A program made the position numbers and the translations under genes. Shown here piece by piece: positions 18,486 to 28,370 of a stretch of 64,000 bases of DNA. The DNA is from Campylobacter sp. MIT 97-5078 (GTDB lineage Bacteria > Campylobacterota > Campylobacteria > Campylobacterales > Campylobacteraceae). The stretch's first letter is position 1; each line of letters starts with the position of its first letter. The notes below the pieces were generated by a model. The model searched no databases. It worked only from the letters and a program-made list of their open reading frames with translations, and was not told the DNA's origin. The stretch covers positions 1 through 64,000 of the forward strand of contig NZ_QHLK01000012.1 of the NCBI RefSeq assembly GCF_006864455.1. Direction: 5' to 3'.

Positions 18486-19887
18486 CGCTTTTCCTTTTAA
18501 AACCTTCTAAAACACATTTTACCAAAAATTCTCCGCTTGCAGGCTCCAAATCATCAGGCACTTCTTGTCCTATTGAAAAAAAGCTCATTGGGATATTGGT
18601 GTCATAAATGAGTGAAAAGATATTTCCAAAGACTTTTGTTTCATCAAATTTAGTAATGATGAGCGTATCAACATTTAAAGACTCTGAAAAGTTTTTATAC
18701 ACTTCCATTAAATCCTCAAACTTGGTATTAGCTGAAATAACTAAATTTACATCAATGTCGGCATTAGAATGCGATAAAAACTCTTTTGTTTTAGCAAGCT
18801 TGCTTTGATCGTATTGTGAATTACCTATAGTATCTACCAAAATCACTTCGCAGTAATTTAAGCTCTTAATCGCTTCATCTAAATCTTTTGGCTCTATACT
18901 ATCAATGATAGGCAGTTTCATCATTTTTGCATATTGAAAAAGTTGCTCTACCGCACCGATTCTATAAGTATCAAGCGTGATAATGCCTGTTTTATAGCGT
19001 TTATCTCCATACGCGTAACGAAAAGCAAGTTTTGCTAAAGTCGTAGTTTTGCCAACACCAGTTGGTCCTACAAGCATCATAATCTTTTGCTTTTTGATCT
19101 CTTTTTCAGCTCGCACCGGAAGCATATTTCTAAGCAAAGAATAAAAATACCTTGAAACGGCTTCTGGATTTGTTTTCATTGAAACTGGCATATTTTCAAC
19201 CGTTGCTTTCATAATAGCTTCTACATGCTCTTCTTTCATGCCACTTTCTTTGGTTTGCTTATAAATGCTTGCAAACTCAGGTGGAATGATGATGTTATTA
19301 TGCAGTTGAGCTTTATCTTCCCACATCATATCGATGATGAGACTTACTTTTTCACTGAGTTTATTAATCTGCTTTTCAAAACTTTGAATTTTTTTATCAT
19401 AATTTGCATCAAAACTTGGCTTTAGCATCTCATCTACATTTGCAACTTTTGAAATTTCAGAGCTAACCTCAGAAAGTCTTTCTTTAAAACTTTCAAGCTT
19501 GTTTTTACTATTTTGCGGAGCATTATAAGCAGCGGCATAAGCTTTATTTTTCATCAATTCTGCTTTGTTTGAAAAATCCAAAATTACATCATCATCTCGT
19601 TTTGGTTGCTTGAAATTCTTTTCTTGTCTAACTTCAGCAGGCTTAGTGCTTGAGCTTGCCCCACTTGGACTTTTTTTAACTGGCGTTTTACCAAGTTTTT
19701 TAAGGTGTTCTTCATAGTCTTTTTCATCAACAGCTACAACAACTTCATACAAAGGCTTTTGAGTTAAAGTTTTGGCTTTGATTTGCTTATGTGTTACGAT
19801 CATCGCTTCATCGCCAAAGTCTTGTTTTACCTTAGGTATGATCTCATCAGTATCTTCAACGGTAAAAGTATGAATGAGTTGTCCCAC
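18478..19887 (-). CDS. flhF: SRP-type GTPase FlhF
   Basis: 469-residue GTPase required for polar flagellum assembly and sigma-54-dependent flagellar gene expression in Campylobacter. It has a basic N-domain ([18 protein letters not shown]), a linker rich in Lys and Ser, and the NG domain with G1 [28 protein letters not shown]3 VDTIGNS and G4 TKFDET. It starts with GTG at 19887, with AAGGAGAG upstream placed inside the end of folK, so translation is probably coupled to folK. Confidence 0.95.
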   Translation of the reverse strand: MGQLIHTFTVEDTDEIIPKVKQDFGDEAMIVTHKQIKAKTLTQKPLYEVVVAVDEKDYEEHLKKLGKTPVKKSPSGASSSTKPAEVRQEKNFKQPKRDDDVILDFSNKAELMKNKAYAAAYNAPQNSKNKLESFKERLSEVSSEISKVANVDEMLKPSFDANYDKKIQSFEKQINKLSEKVSLIIDMMWEDKAQLHNNIIIPPEFASIYKQTKESGMKEEHVEAIMKATVENMPVSMKTNPEAVSRYFYSLLRNMLPVRAEKEIKKQKIMMLVGPTGVGKTTTLAKLAFRYAYGDKRYKTGIITLDTYRIGAVEQLFQYAKMMKLPIIDSIEPKDLDEAIKSLNYCEVILVDTIGNSQYDQSKLAKTKEFLSHSNADIDVNLVISANTKFEDLMEVYKNFSESLNVDTLIITKFDETKVFGNIFSLIYDTNIPMSFFSIGQEVPDDLEPASGEFLVKCVLEGFKRKSDE

Positions 19888-20377
19888 AAACTCTCCTTTC
19901 GTTTAATTCGCCCAAGGGCAAGATTACGCTTAATCTTTCTTTCGCACCTACATGAGGCACGACGCAACGCTCATTAGCTCCTACTTTTTGGCTAAAATAT
20001 AACAAATCCAAATCAAGCGTGCGAGGAGCGTTTTTAAAAGTTCTTTTTCGTTTAAATTTAAACTCATAATACAACAAAATTTTTAACAAAGCCTTTGCGT
20101 GAAGTGGCGTTTGCACCAATATCACAGCATTTGTAAAATCCTTTTGTGCCTCAAAACCAAAGGCTTTATTAATCAGCAAAGATGAACTTTGAAGAACTCG
20201 TATCCTTTTATCGTTTATCAAAAAGCGAAAAAGACGATCAAAACGCTTTTTTTCATCGCTTATATTTGATCCCAAGCCAACAAGAGCAAAATACCTCCCA
20301 TATCCTAATTTTTCTTTTGAACTAAAAGGAAAAAAAGTGCTTGTTTGCAGACTTTTTGCACCTTTTAGCTTGATCAT
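19856..20377 (-). CDS. folK: HPPK (6-hydroxymethyl-7,8-dihydropterin pyrophosphokinase)
   Basis: 173-residue folate-pathway enzyme that adds pyrophosphate to hydroxymethyl-dihydropterin. The family motifs ALVGLGSNI, FTNAVILVQT and the signature RTLDLDLLYF are present; the Asp pair in DLDLL binds magnesium. It lies three bases after aroQ and overlaps flhF by 32 bases. The N-terminal 30 residues before YFALVGLGSN are an extension seen in the Campylobacter form. The ribosome site is weak, suggesting coupling to aroQ. Confidence 0.93.
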   Translation of the reverse strand: MIKLKGAKSLQTSTFFPFSSKEKLGYGRYFALVGLGSNISDEKKRFDRLFRFLINDKRIRVLQSSSLLINKAFGFEAQKDFTNAVILVQTPLHAKALLKILLYYEFKFKRKRTFKNAPRTLDLDLLYFSQKVGANERCVVPHVGAKERLSVILPLGELNERRVCGTTHSYFYR

Positions 20378-20380
20378 TTT

Positions 20381-20845
20381 TTAGTTATTATTTGCAGCTT
20401 TAAGTTTTTCAAGCTGATCACAAATTTGCAAAACACCCATTAAAGCCAAATGATAACCAAAAGCACCAAAACCCACTATAGAACCAGCACAAACAGGAGC
20501 AATTAGGCTTTTATGACGAAATTCCTCTCTGCGATAAATATTTGAGATATGCACCTCAATCACAGGCAAAGCTACAGCTGAAATCGCATCACGAATAGCC
20601 ACTGAAGTATGTGTATAAGCTCCTGCGTTTAAAACTATGCCGTCAAATGTGCCTAGGCATTCTTGAATTTTATCGACGATCTCGCCTTCAAAATTACTTT
20701 GAAAAAAGTCTATCTCTACGCTATTTTGCGAAGCAGCGATTTTCATTTGTTCGTGAATTTCTTCCATTTTCATCGCACCATAAATCGCTGTTTCACGAAG
20801 CCCTAGCATATTAAGATTTGGACCTTGAATCACCATGATTTTCAT
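20381..20845 (-). CDS. aroQ: type II 3-dehydroquinate dehydratase
   Basis: 154-residue dodecameric enzyme of the shikimate pathway. [13 protein letters not shown] with the catalytic loop Tyr (AIYG), NAGAYTHTS, and [16 protein letters not shown] with the catalytic His are all present. It is the first gene of the long minus-strand operon that continues through folK to fliY. The promoter is at 20881-20886. Confidence 0.96.
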   Translation of the reverse strand: MKIMVIQGPNLNMLGLRETAIYGAMKMEEIHEQMKIAASQNSVEIDFFQSNFEGEIVDKIQECLGTFDGIVLNAGAYTHTSVAIRDAISAVALPVIEVHISNIYRREEFRHKSLIAPVCAGSIVGFGAFGYHLALMGVLQICDQLEKLKAANNN

Positions 20846-20880
20846 AAATTTACCTCATCATTTATAAAATTTTAGTCTAT

Positions 20881-20886
20881 ATTATA
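20881..20886 (-). promoter_or_regulatory. -10 box for the aroQ-flagellar operon
   Basis: TATAAT on the minus strand preceded by TTTTGC, 36 bases before the aroQ ATG. It is back to back with the promoter of the next gene. Confidence 0.6.
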
Positions 20887-20909
20887 GCAAAAGAAAACCA
20901 AATTTTTGC

Positions 20910-20915
20910 TAGAAT
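20910..20915 (+). promoter_or_regulatory. -10 box for the amidohydrolase-sppA pair
   Basis: TAGAAT preceded by TTTTTGC on the plus strand, 26 bases before the ATG at 20941. It is divergent from the aroQ promoter 24 bases away. Confidence 0.55.
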
Positions 20916-20940
20916 TTAACTTTTAAATTAAGGTTAAATA

Positions 20941-22161
20941 ATGTTTTTGATAAAAGCAAGATATATATTTGTTTGTGATGAAGCCTTTAATATCCTTGAA
21001 AATAAAGCTTTGTGCTTTGATGAAAGGATCGTTGAACTTGGTGAATTTGAAAAGTTGGCTTTAAAATACCCTCAAGCAAAACTCATTCAAACCCCGCCAA
21101 ATTCGCTTATACTGCCTGCTTTTATCAACCCACACACGCATTTAGAATTTAGTGCAAACTCTTATACTTTGCATTATGGAGACTTTTTAGTGTGGCTTAA
21201 AAGCGTAATTCATTCTCGCTCAAATTTAAGCCAAAAAGCCAAAGAAAAACTTATCTTAAATACCATGCGTTCAATGCTTGAAAGTGGCACAGCAACGATT
21301 GGAGAAATTTCAAGCTTTGCAAGCGATCTTATAGCTTGCGTAAAAAGTCCTATGCGTGTAGTATTTTTTAATGAAATTTTAGGCGTCAATGAAAACGCAA
21401 ATGAGAGCAAAAAACAAGAATTTCTTAAGCGATTTTATTCAAGTTTAGAGCATAAAAATGAAAATTTTATACCAGCGATTTCTTTACATTCGCCCTACTC
21501 TTTAAACAAGGACTTAGCTTTATTTGCCCTTGATTTAGCTAAAAAATACGACCTGCTTGTAAGCACGCATTTTTTAGAAAGCGATCATGAATTTAAATGG
21601 CTTCATCACAAAGGCAAAAGCTTTGAAAAATACTTACGCTTTTTTGAGCCAAGTCCAAAGCCAAAATTTAGTCCTCAAAGCTTTTTAGAGCTATTTAAAG
21701 AAGTAAGAACGCTTTTTACACATTGTGTCTATGTAAAAGACTTTAGCCATTTTGATAAAAACTTACATTTTATCACGCATTGTGCTGTTTCAAACCGCTT
21801 GCTAAGTAAGGCAAAATTTTCACTCAAAAAAGCTTTAAAAGCCGGTATGAGCGTGCATCTTGGCACTGATGGGCTTAGCTCAAATATCTCTTTGTCTATG
21901 CTTGATGAAATGAGGGCAAATTTGCTTATTCATCAGGATTTTAAGCCTGAGAATTTGGCTAAAGAATTGCTTTTAATGGCAACTTCAAAGCCAGCTAAAG
22001 CCTTAAATTTAGAGCTTGGCGAGCTAAAAGCAGGTAAAGTAGCTGATATAAGCGTGTTTAAAGTAGAAGAATGTGAGCTTAAACAACTTGCCTTGCAGTT
22101 TATCTTAAATGCAAAAAAAGTTGAAAAAATTTTTATTAAAGGAAAAGAATGCAGTTTTTAA
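20941..22161 (+). CDS. amidohydrolase, aminofutalosine deaminase family
   Basis: 406-residue metal-dependent amidohydrolase. The metal ligands NPHTHLEFS (near 63), HSPYS and HFLESDH in the middle, and Asp in HLGTDGLSSN (near 308) are present. The family (HP0267 in Helicobacter) deaminates 6-amino-6-deoxyfutalosine in the futalosine route to menaquinone, used by Campylobacter. Older annotations call it chlorohydrolase. It overlaps sppA by 13 bases. The substrate is inferred from family membership. Confidence 0.85.
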   Translation: MFLIKARYIFVCDEAFNILENKALCFDERIVELGEFEKLALKYPQAKLIQTPPNSLILPAFINPHTHLEFSANSYTLHYGDFLVWLKSVIHSRSNLSQKAKEKLILNTMRSMLESGTATIGEISSFASDLIACVKSPMRVVFFNEILGVNENANESKKQEFLKRFYSSLEHKNENFIPAISLHSPYSLNKDLALFALDLAKKYDLLVSTHFLESDHEFKWLHHKGKSFEKYLRFFEPSPKPKFSPQSFLELFKEVRTLFTHCVYVKDFSHFDKNLHFITHCAVSNRLLSKAKFSLKKALKAGMSVHLGTDGLSSNISLSMLDEMRANLLIHQDFKPENLAKELLLMATSKPAKALNLELGELKAGKVADISVFKVEECELKQLALQFILNAKKVEKIFIKGKECSF

Positions 22162-23039
22162 AGTCCATTTTTAAGTCATTTGGTGCGTGTATAAGATATA
22201 TAAATACTTACTTTAAAACCTTTGTGTTTTTATTTATCATTGCATTAATCATCTTGCCAAGTTTTAATTCAAAAGCTTCTTTAAATAATCTTGCCAAAGT
22301 CGAATTAAGCGGTGAAATCATTAATGTCAATACCACTCTTGAGGCACTTAACAAACTTAAAGATGATGAAAATATCAAAGGTGTGCTTTTTATCATCGAT
22401 AGTCCGGGTGGGCTTTTTGCTCCAAGTATGGAACTTGCTTTGGCTGTAAAAGACTTGCAAGCCAAAAAGCCTGTAGTAGTGTATGCAAGTGGAACTATGG
22501 CAAGCGGAAGTTATTTAGCCGGAGTTGGTGCAAATGAGATCATCGCAAATCCTGCTTCTTTTATCGGCTCTATAGGCGTTATCATGCAAGGAGCTGATTT
22601 AAGTGAGCTTGCGAATAAACTTGGAATAAAACCTCAAGTGATAAAGGCTGGCAAATACAAAGAAGCAGGCACTTTTACAAGGGCTTGGAGCGAGCAAGAA
22701 AGGGCATATTTACAAGAGCTTATCACTCAAAGCTATGAACTTTTTACTGAATTTGTAGCAAAAGAGCGAAATTTGAAGCTTGAAGAAAAAGATAAATGGG
22801 CGAATGCAAGAGTATTTTTATCAGATCAAGCTAGAAAGCTAGGCTTAATCGATGAATTAGGCAATCTTGAAACAGCCAAAAAAAGAGTAGAAGAGCTAGC
22901 AAAAGTAGAAAATCCAAGCTGGAAAGAGCTAAACGCATTTGATAAATTTTTAAATAAACTTAACACTCAAGCTCTAAGTTTTAGCAAAGAGCTTTTAAGT
23001 AGCCTCTTACTAAGCTCAAATCAGTTTGAGGCAAGATAA
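22149..23039 (+). CDS. sppA: signal peptide peptidase SppA
   Basis: 296-residue S49 peptidase of the short type. One membrane helix lies near residues 22-40, then the soluble domain. The serine nucleophile sits in YASGTMASGSYLAGVGAN and the lysine base in KAGKYKEAGTF, the Ser-Lys dyad of bacterial SppA. It degrades cleaved signal peptides in the membrane. The start lies inside the end of the preceding gene and is preceded by AAAGGA. Confidence 0.92.
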   Translation: MQFLKSIFKSFGACIRYINTYFKTFVFLFIIALIILPSFNSKASLNNLAKVELSGEIINVNTTLEALNKLKDDENIKGVLFIIDSPGGLFAPSMELALAVKDLQAKKPVVVYASGTMASGSYLAGVGANEIIANPASFIGSIGVIMQGADLSELANKLGIKPQVIKAGKYKEAGTFTRAWSEQERAYLQELITQSYELFTEFVAKERNLKLEEKDKWANARVFLSDQARKLGLIDELGNLETAKKRVEELAKVENPSWKELNAFDKFLNKLNTQALSFSKELLSSLLLSSNQFEAR

Positions 23040-23169
23040 ACTTTAAATTTTGGCATTTTATTATATAGCCCAAATTACTCAAAAGCCTTTTAAACAAGAA
23101 AAGCACTTATTGATAAGCAAGTTATACAGCTCAAAAGAGAAGCTAAACGCTTATCACAAATTCTAAATA

Positions 23170-24318
23170 TTATCTTTTTTGTTTAAAAAGATACGCTAAA
23201 GGCGAGCCTTTTTTCACAAAAGGAGCGAGTTTATCAAAAGCTATATAAATGCTGATATGTCCTTCTGCAAAAGAAGCGATCTCATAAGGCTGATACACAA
23301 ACTCAACACCTTTTTCAGTAATGAAAAAGTTTTCTGGTAAAGCTACAAAACCATTTTTGTTTTTATCGTCCCACTCTATAAAACGTTTTACACCTTGCGT
23401 ATCTTTAAAAGAACTTGTTTCATTATATACGCTTAAAGCTTCAAGCACAAGATTTAGCAAAGCCTCATCACTCGTATTTTCAAACAAATCCTTGCTTTTT
23501 CCTGAAATTTCGCTCCCATCTTGCAAAGAAAAGATTAAAGAACTAAGATGAGGTATACCATGAGCACCACCTAAATACACATACTCTAAAGAGCTAAATA
23601 CCAAAATTTTATCATCTATATAATAAGGACTTAGCGAGTTGATATGCTCGGTATAAAAAGAAAATTTTTCTTCTTTGGCAAATTTTTCTTGCTGGATTTT
23701 CATAAGTTTTGCTTGAAGTTCTTTGATATTTTGAGCACTTAAACCTATTTTTTGATTGATCCTTGCAATTGCTTCAAGGCTAAGTTTTGAATTTGAAGGA
23801 ATTAAAAAGCCCTCATCGCTTAAAGTGCTTGTAAAACTTGCTCCATCAACACTCTTTTTTTCTTGAGCTGTATTCTCAACAAAATCAAAAACATTGACTT
23901 TATTTTGAGCGAGCATAAAATGAGCTGGGATTTGCTGTTTTGCCTGAGTTACATTCGCTTCTATTGTAGGGATAAAAAGCGTATCAAAGCTGATTTGCCC
24001 TTCGATGATATCTTTTTCTTGTGTATTTTGGGCGTGCAACACAAAACTTGTATTATCGTCTTTTAAAAAGCCTGAAAAATATAATTCCTTGTCACCAAGC
24101 AAAGAAGCATTCACGCTTAAATTTCCCTCAGTTTTTTGCTCTATACTAAGATAGAGTTTTTGCTCCTTTTCGCCTAATTTACCCTGCATAAAATAAAAAA
24201 TTCCTTGATTTTTTTCAAGAGTAAAAGGATTTGTAAAGGCACTTTGTTCTGTGTTTTTCTCGCCTGAGCAAGCTATAAAAAAGAAAATAAAACTTACTAC
24301 ACTCAAAAATACTTTCAT
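23170..24318 (-). CDS. lipoprotein with DUF3298-like C-terminal domain
   Basis: 382 residues from the ATG at 24318, which has a perfect AAGGAG (24330-24325) just upstream; the longer frame from 24342 would place this site inside the gene. The N-terminus is a lipoprotein signal ending in FIACSG, so Cys is the acylated residue. The C-terminal half (YVYLGGAHGIPHLSS and the region to VYQPYEIASFAEG) matches the DUF3298/RsiV-like fold. It is probably a periplasmic or surface lipoprotein. The function is unknown. It stands between sppA (convergent) and prfA. Confidence 0.8.
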   Translation of the reverse strand: MKVFLSVVSFIFFFIACSGEKNTEQSAFTNPFTLEKNQGIFYFMQGKLGEKEQKLYLSIEQKTEGNLSVNASLLGDKELYFSGFLKDDNTSFVLHAQNTQEKDIIEGQISFDTLFIPTIEANVTQAKQQIPAHFMLAQNKVNVFDFVENTAQEKKSVDGASFTSTLSDEGFLIPSNSKLSLEAIARINQKIGLSAQNIKELQAKLMKIQQEKFAKEEKFSFYTEHINSLSPYYIDDKILVFSSLEYVYLGGAHGIPHLSSLIFSLQDGSEISGKSKDLFENTSDEALLNLVLEALSVYNETSSFKDTQGVKRFIEWDDKNKNGFVALPENFFITEKGVEFVYQPYEIASFAEGHISIYIAFDKLAPFVKKGSPLAYLFKQKR

Positions 24319-24407
24319 TTTAAACTCCTTAGCTTTAATCATAACATTTATTTAGCCAATAGTTGAAAAAAAAGCTCAATGAATTTCAGTTTTTATGCTT
24401 TTTGTGA

Positions 24408-25475
24408 TTAAAGTCCGTTTTCTTCTAAAGCAAGGGCTTGAAAATGCGTGATTAAAGGCTCTATGATCTCATCAAATGTCCCGTTTTCCATAATTTGATC
24501 AAGCCTATAAAGAGTAAGATTGATACGATGATCGCTGATTCTGTTTTGCGGAAAATTATAAGTTCGTATGCGTTCGCTTCTATCTCCGCTACCAACTTGA
24601 GATTTTCTGTCTTGACTTTCTTTTGCAAGTCTTTCTTGCTCATGAATATCATAAAGCCTTGCTCTTAGCACTTTCATCGCTGCTTCTTTGTTTTTGTGCT
24701 GGGATTTGCCGTCTTGATTTACCACAACCAAACCTGTTGGCAAATGCGTGATACGCACCGCACTATCTGTAGTATTTACGCTTTGTCCCCCATGTCCGCT
24801 ACTTCGCATAACATCGATTTTTAAATCTTTTTCGCTGATCTCAATTTCTATTTCATCAAGTTCTGGCATAACAGCTACAGTTATGGCTGAAGTATGCACT
24901 CTACCTTGAGATTCAGTTTGTGGCACCCTTTGCACTCTATGCGTGCCACCTTCGTATTTAAGACGAGAAAAAGCCCCTTCACCTTTGATTAAAACGATAA
25001 TTTCTTTAAAGCCTCCAACACTTCCTTCGCTTGAGCTTACAATTTCCATTTTATAGTCTCTTAACTCAGCATATCTTGCATACGCTTTGATCAAATCCCC
25101 TACAAATAAAGCTGCTTCATCTCCACCTGTGCCAGCTCTAATTTCTAAAAAGATATTTTTTTCATCATTTTTATCTTTTGGTAAAAGTAAGATTTTAAGC
25201 TCTTCTTCAAGCTTGATTTTTAGAGGTTCTAAGCTTTTAAGTTCTTCTTTGGCAAGTTCGCCAAGCTCATTATCGCTAAGTAAATTTTTATTTTCATCTA
25301 TATTTTTCAGTGTGTCAAGGTATTCTTTGGCTTTGAAAACAAGAGCTTGAATACCCTTTTGTTCTTTTGAAAGAGCTGTTACCTTAGTGATATCATTCAT
25401 CACGCTTGCATCGCTAAGAAGACTTTGAAGCTCTTCATAGCGTTTGAGAAAGGGTTGAAGTTTGCTTGCGAGCAT
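24408..25475 (-). CDS. prfA: peptide chain release factor 1
   Basis: 355-residue translation termination factor. The stop-codon recognition tripeptide is PQT within [13 protein letters not shown] (RF1 class, PxT), and the catalytic GGQ sits in [15 protein letters not shown]. The length is normal. It follows rpsT by six bases on the minus strand, forming a small translation operon. Confidence 0.98.
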   Translation of the reverse strand: MLASKLQPFLKRYEELQSLLSDASVMNDITKVTALSKEQKGIQALVFKAKEYLDTLKNIDENKNLLSDNELGELAKEELKSLEPLKIKLEEELKILLLPKDKNDEKNIFLEIRAGTGGDEAALFVGDLIKAYARYAELRDYKMEIVSSSEGSVGGFKEIIVLIKGEGAFSRLKYEGGTHRVQRVPQTESQGRVHTSAITVAVMPELDEIEIEISEKDLKIDVMRSSGHGGQSVNTTDSAVRITHLPTGLVVVNQDGKSQHKNKEAAMKVLRARLYDIHEQERLAKESQDRKSQVGSGDRSERIRTYNFPQNRISDHRINLTLYRLDQIMENGTFDEIIEPLITHFQALALEENGL

Positions 25476-25481
25476 AAAAAC

Positions 25482-25745
25482 TTAAGCGATTTTATTCACT
25501 AAAAGGACAAGTCTGCTTACACGGCGTGAAGCAGTTTGCTTTTTCAAAAAGCCTCTACTTACCATAGAATGAATACTTTTATTGGCTATTTTCAAAGCTT
25601 CATTAGCTGCATTTTTATCGTTTTGTTCAGCTGCTTCTCTTACGGCTCTTGTAATATTTTTAAGCCTTGTTCGGTAGTATCTATTTCTTTCTGTTCTTTT
25701 GATGGTTTGTCTTGCTCTTTTTTCGGCTGATTTGTGATTTGCCAT
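25482..25745 (-). CDS. rpsT: 30S ribosomal protein S20
   Basis: 87-residue basic protein starting [20 protein letters not shown], typical of S20 (helical, binds 16S rRNA). AAAGGAC precedes the ATG. It is probably cotranscribed with prfA. Confidence 0.97.
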   Translation of the reverse strand: MANHKSAEKRARQTIKRTERNRYYRTRLKNITRAVREAAEQNDKNAANEALKIANKSIHSMVSRGFLKKQTASRRVSRLVLLVNKIA

Positions 25746-25837
25746 TTATTTTTTGTCCTTTCTAAAAATTAAAGCTTTTATTTTATATTATTTAAATTGA
25801 ATTTTTCATTAAAAAGTAAAAGAAAAATGCTTTTTAT

Positions 25838-26338
25838 CTAAAAAATTTCATTTAAGGCTATATCCCAGCTTAAAAGCTCAAATTTCAAACCAAAGCCATA
25901 GATCACAGCACTTAAAAACCCAGCAAAAAGCCCGGCAAGCATATCATCACTCATCACGCCAAGTCCGCCTTTGACATTTTTATCAAGCTTACCTATCACA
26001 GAAGGTTTCATAATGTCAAAAAAGCGAAATAGTGCAAAAGCTAAAAAAAGGCTGAAAAGCGAATTTTCAGCCCAAGCAGCAAGCGAGGCCGCTAAAAACA
26101 CGCCAGCTACTTCATCGATAACGATATGCTTTGAGTCATGAGTATTTGTCTTTTTTTCATAATCATTAATGATATTTATAGAAAACACAAAAATGAGAAA
26201 AGAAAGCAAAAACAAAGTCTCAACACTTAAATATCTTAAAATCAAAAAAGCAGGTACCAAAGCAGCCAAACTTCCAAAAGTGCCGGGTGCAAATTTGACT
26301 AAACCCACATAAAAAAAAGTTAAAAAACATTTTTGCAT
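25838..26338 (-). CDS. pgpA: phosphatidylglycerophosphatase A
   Basis: 166-residue membrane phosphatase that makes phosphatidylglycerol from its phosphate. KFAPGTFGSLAAL at the N-terminus, the acidic DEVAGVFLA motif and FFDIMKPSVIGKLDKNVKGGLGVMSDDMLAG (seen in part) match the family. There are about four membrane helices. It begins three bases after the ATP-sulfurylase-like gene. Confidence 0.93.
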   Translation of the reverse strand: MQKCFLTFFYVGLVKFAPGTFGSLAALVPAFLILRYLSVETLFLLSFLIFVFSINIINDYEKKTNTHDSKHIVIDEVAGVFLAASLAAWAENSLFSLFLAFALFRFFDIMKPSVIGKLDKNVKGGLGVMSDDMLAGLFAGFLSAVIYGFGLKFELLSWDIALNEIF

Positions 26339-26341
26339 ATG

Positions 26342-27502
26342 CTACACCATATAAGTGATTTGATAGAGTTTTAAAAGTTGAGCGTAAAACTCCTCATCTT
26401 TTCGCTCTTCAATAATGCCTTGAGTAGCAAAAAGATCATTATATAATTTTTGCATATGTTTAAAGCGATTTGGAAAAAGATGAGCTAGGATAATAAAAGA
26501 AATTTCACGTCTCATAAACACAGGTGGTGGGATAATACCAAGCCTTAAAAGACTTTTAAGCGAGGCGGAATTGAATTTGATATGATGATGAGAGCCATGT
26601 GGGCAGGATTTTATGCTCACTGCAACTTTGCATTTTTCACAAAACACAAACTCGGGCAACACAACAACCTCGATACCATAATCCTTCGCAAATTCATCAA
26701 GCATGGTTTTTGGGATATTATTATCAAAAAACATTCCAAGTCCAGTATGATTTTGTCCAACGACGATTTTAGTGCAATTTAAGCTTTTTGCTATAATGCC
26801 TTCAAGTTTGGGATTTAAGTGTGCGTGAAAGATCGCAATGTCCTTTAAAGGAAAGACAAAAACGCGTTCTTTTGGTATGTATTGCTGAATAAAGCTTTGC
26901 ACAAATTTATGTTTAAGTTCAAAATCAAACCCATTTTCTTCATAAGATTCGATCAAAAACACCACAACTAAATCTGCTTTGTCTATAGTCCAGCGAAAAA
27001 TGCGTTCATGTCCTCTGTGTAAAGGATCAAAACTTGAAACTATAGCAGTGATACTTCTAGCATTTAAGGTTTTTTTAAGGTGAAGAAATTCTTGTTTTGA
27101 TTGTTCTATTTTTGATTCAAAAAGCTCAAATTCTCCACCTATACAAATTTCGCCCAAACCTTCAAGTGAGCAAGTGTTTGATGAAAAAATATTATTTAAG
27201 CTTTTATCGTTTTTAAATTTGCTTTCAACCTTGATCTGTCCTACAAGCTTTTTTTCACAATACAAATCAAGCACTTGTCCTATTTGAACTTGCTGAAATA
27301 TTTGATCGCTTTTAACTGAAGAAAAAGTCAATGCGTAAGGAAATTTTTCACCTTTTACTCCACCTGTTTTAACAAGCTCATCTCTTTCTTTTTCATTCAT
27401 TAAATGCGTGCAAGAGCCAAGCATTCCAGCTTTAATGAGGCAAAAAATTTCATATTCGCTTTTTGTTAGTGTAAGATTTTTACTTTTTCTTCGCGAGTCC
27501 AT
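26342..27502 (-). CDS. ATP-sulfurylase-like nucleotidyltransferase
   Basis: 386 residues from the ATG at 27502, which has AAGG seven bases upstream; the frame is open to 27592 but overlaps the upstream gene. The ATP-sulfurylase family is shown by the nucleotide motif FDPLHRGHERI, VVGQNHTGLGMFFD, and a zinc-type cluster FCEKCKVAVSIKSCPHGSHHH (in part), as in chemolithotroph-type enzymes. The product would be adenylyl sulfate from ATP and sulfate, or the reverse. No other sulfate-assimilation genes are nearby, so the real substrate is open. The C. jejuni counterpart is Cj1609 (from memory). Confidence 0.82.
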   Translation of the reverse strand: MDSRRKSKNLTLTKSEYEIFCLIKAGMLGSCTHLMNEKERDELVKTGGVKGEKFPYALTFSSVKSDQIFQQVQIGQVLDLYCEKKLVGQIKVESKFKNDKSLNNIFSSNTCSLEGLGEICIGGEFELFESKIEQSKQEFLHLKKTLNARSITAIVSSFDPLHRGHERIFRWTIDKADLVVVFLIESYEENGFDFELKHKFVQSFIQQYIPKERVFVFPLKDIAIFHAHLNPKLEGIIAKSLNCTKIVVGQNHTGLGMFFDNNIPKTMLDEFAKDYGIEVVVLPEFVFCEKCKVAVSIKSCPHGSHHHIKFNSASLKSLLRLGIIPPPVFMRREISFIILAHLFPNRFKHMQKLYNDLFATQGIIEERKDEEFYAQLLKLYQITYMV

Positions 27503-28370
27503 ATTTTTTCCTTTTTTCCCAAAGAGATTTTCTTGAAATGCCCAATCTTTTTGATAAATCGGTATCTGGAAAGGTATTTTGATATTGAGCAATGATAAAT
27601 TTCACATATTCATCTATGGTTAAGATCTCATTGTTTGCTAAGCTTTTTTCCCCGTCATTAAGATCTATAGTATTAATGTTAATGTCAAGATCGAGTTCAG
27701 AATTTGTGTAAATAATCACTTTTTTATTTTTGCATTCAGCGAGTAATTTTTCTTTTTCATCAGCTTTGAGGCTTTGAAAATTCACTAAAAAGAGCAAGGT
27801 TTTATCATTTGCGTATTTAAGAATTTTATCCACACTGCTTACTTCACTTAAATCAATGCAAGAAAATTTAAGCTGGTGTGTTTTAAGGTAGTGAAATACA
27901 AAAGCATCGGCATTTACTTGCTTAAAAGTTTTTAAAATCAAAGGCAATTGAAGCTTTTTATAATCAAAACTTTTAATTTTTGCTTTCTTTAGATGCGTTT
28001 GGATATAAGTTAAAAAGGACTTATTTAAAAGTTGCAAGGCTTTGTATTCTTGATGGTGCTTGATCTTTCGAATCAGCTCTTCTATCATAAAGGGTTTTTG
28101 TATATAATCACTCGCCCCGGCTTTTAAAGGGCTTATAACCGTATCTACGCTAATATAAGAGATCAACAACACAATCACACTTTGTTTAAAATGTGTGATT
28201 ATTTTTTCAAATTCGTCTGTATTTGTAGAGAGTAAGATCACATCATAATGTGCATTTGTATCCACTTGTTTTATTTGAGTGATAATATTACAAATATAAC
28301 CTATGTCACTTAGCTTATTTGAGATACTTTGAGCAAGATAAAGCTCATTTTCAACAATCAAAACTTTCAT
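27480..28370 (-). CDS. HP1021-type orphan atypical response regulator
   Basis: 296-residue regulator. The N-terminal receiver fold (KVLIVENELYLAQSISNKL) lacks the phospho-acceptor: where Asp is expected the sequence has VILLSTNT, with Ser in its place, as in Helicobacter HP1021. The C-terminal helix-turn-helix is FPDTDLSKRLGISRKSLWEK. The family is redox-responsive and binds oriC and many promoters in Helicobacter and Campylobacter (Cj1608, from memory). The ATG at 28370 overlaps the ispDF stop (ATGA). The 3' end overlaps the next gene by 23 bases. Confidence 0.87.
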   Translation of the reverse strand: MKVLIVENELYLAQSISNKLSDIGYICNIITQIKQVDTNAHYDVILLSTNTDEFEKIITHFKQSVIVLLISYISVDTVISPLKAGASDYIQKPFMIEELIRKIKHHQEYKALQLLNKSFLTYIQTHLKKAKIKSFDYKKLQLPLILKTFKQVNADAFVFHYLKTHQLKFSCIDLSEVSSVDKILKYANDKTLLFLVNFQSLKADEKEKLLAECKNKKVIIYTNSELDLDININTIDLNDGEKSLANNEILTIDEYVKFIIAQYQNTFPDTDLSKRLGISRKSLWEKRKKYGLAKKK

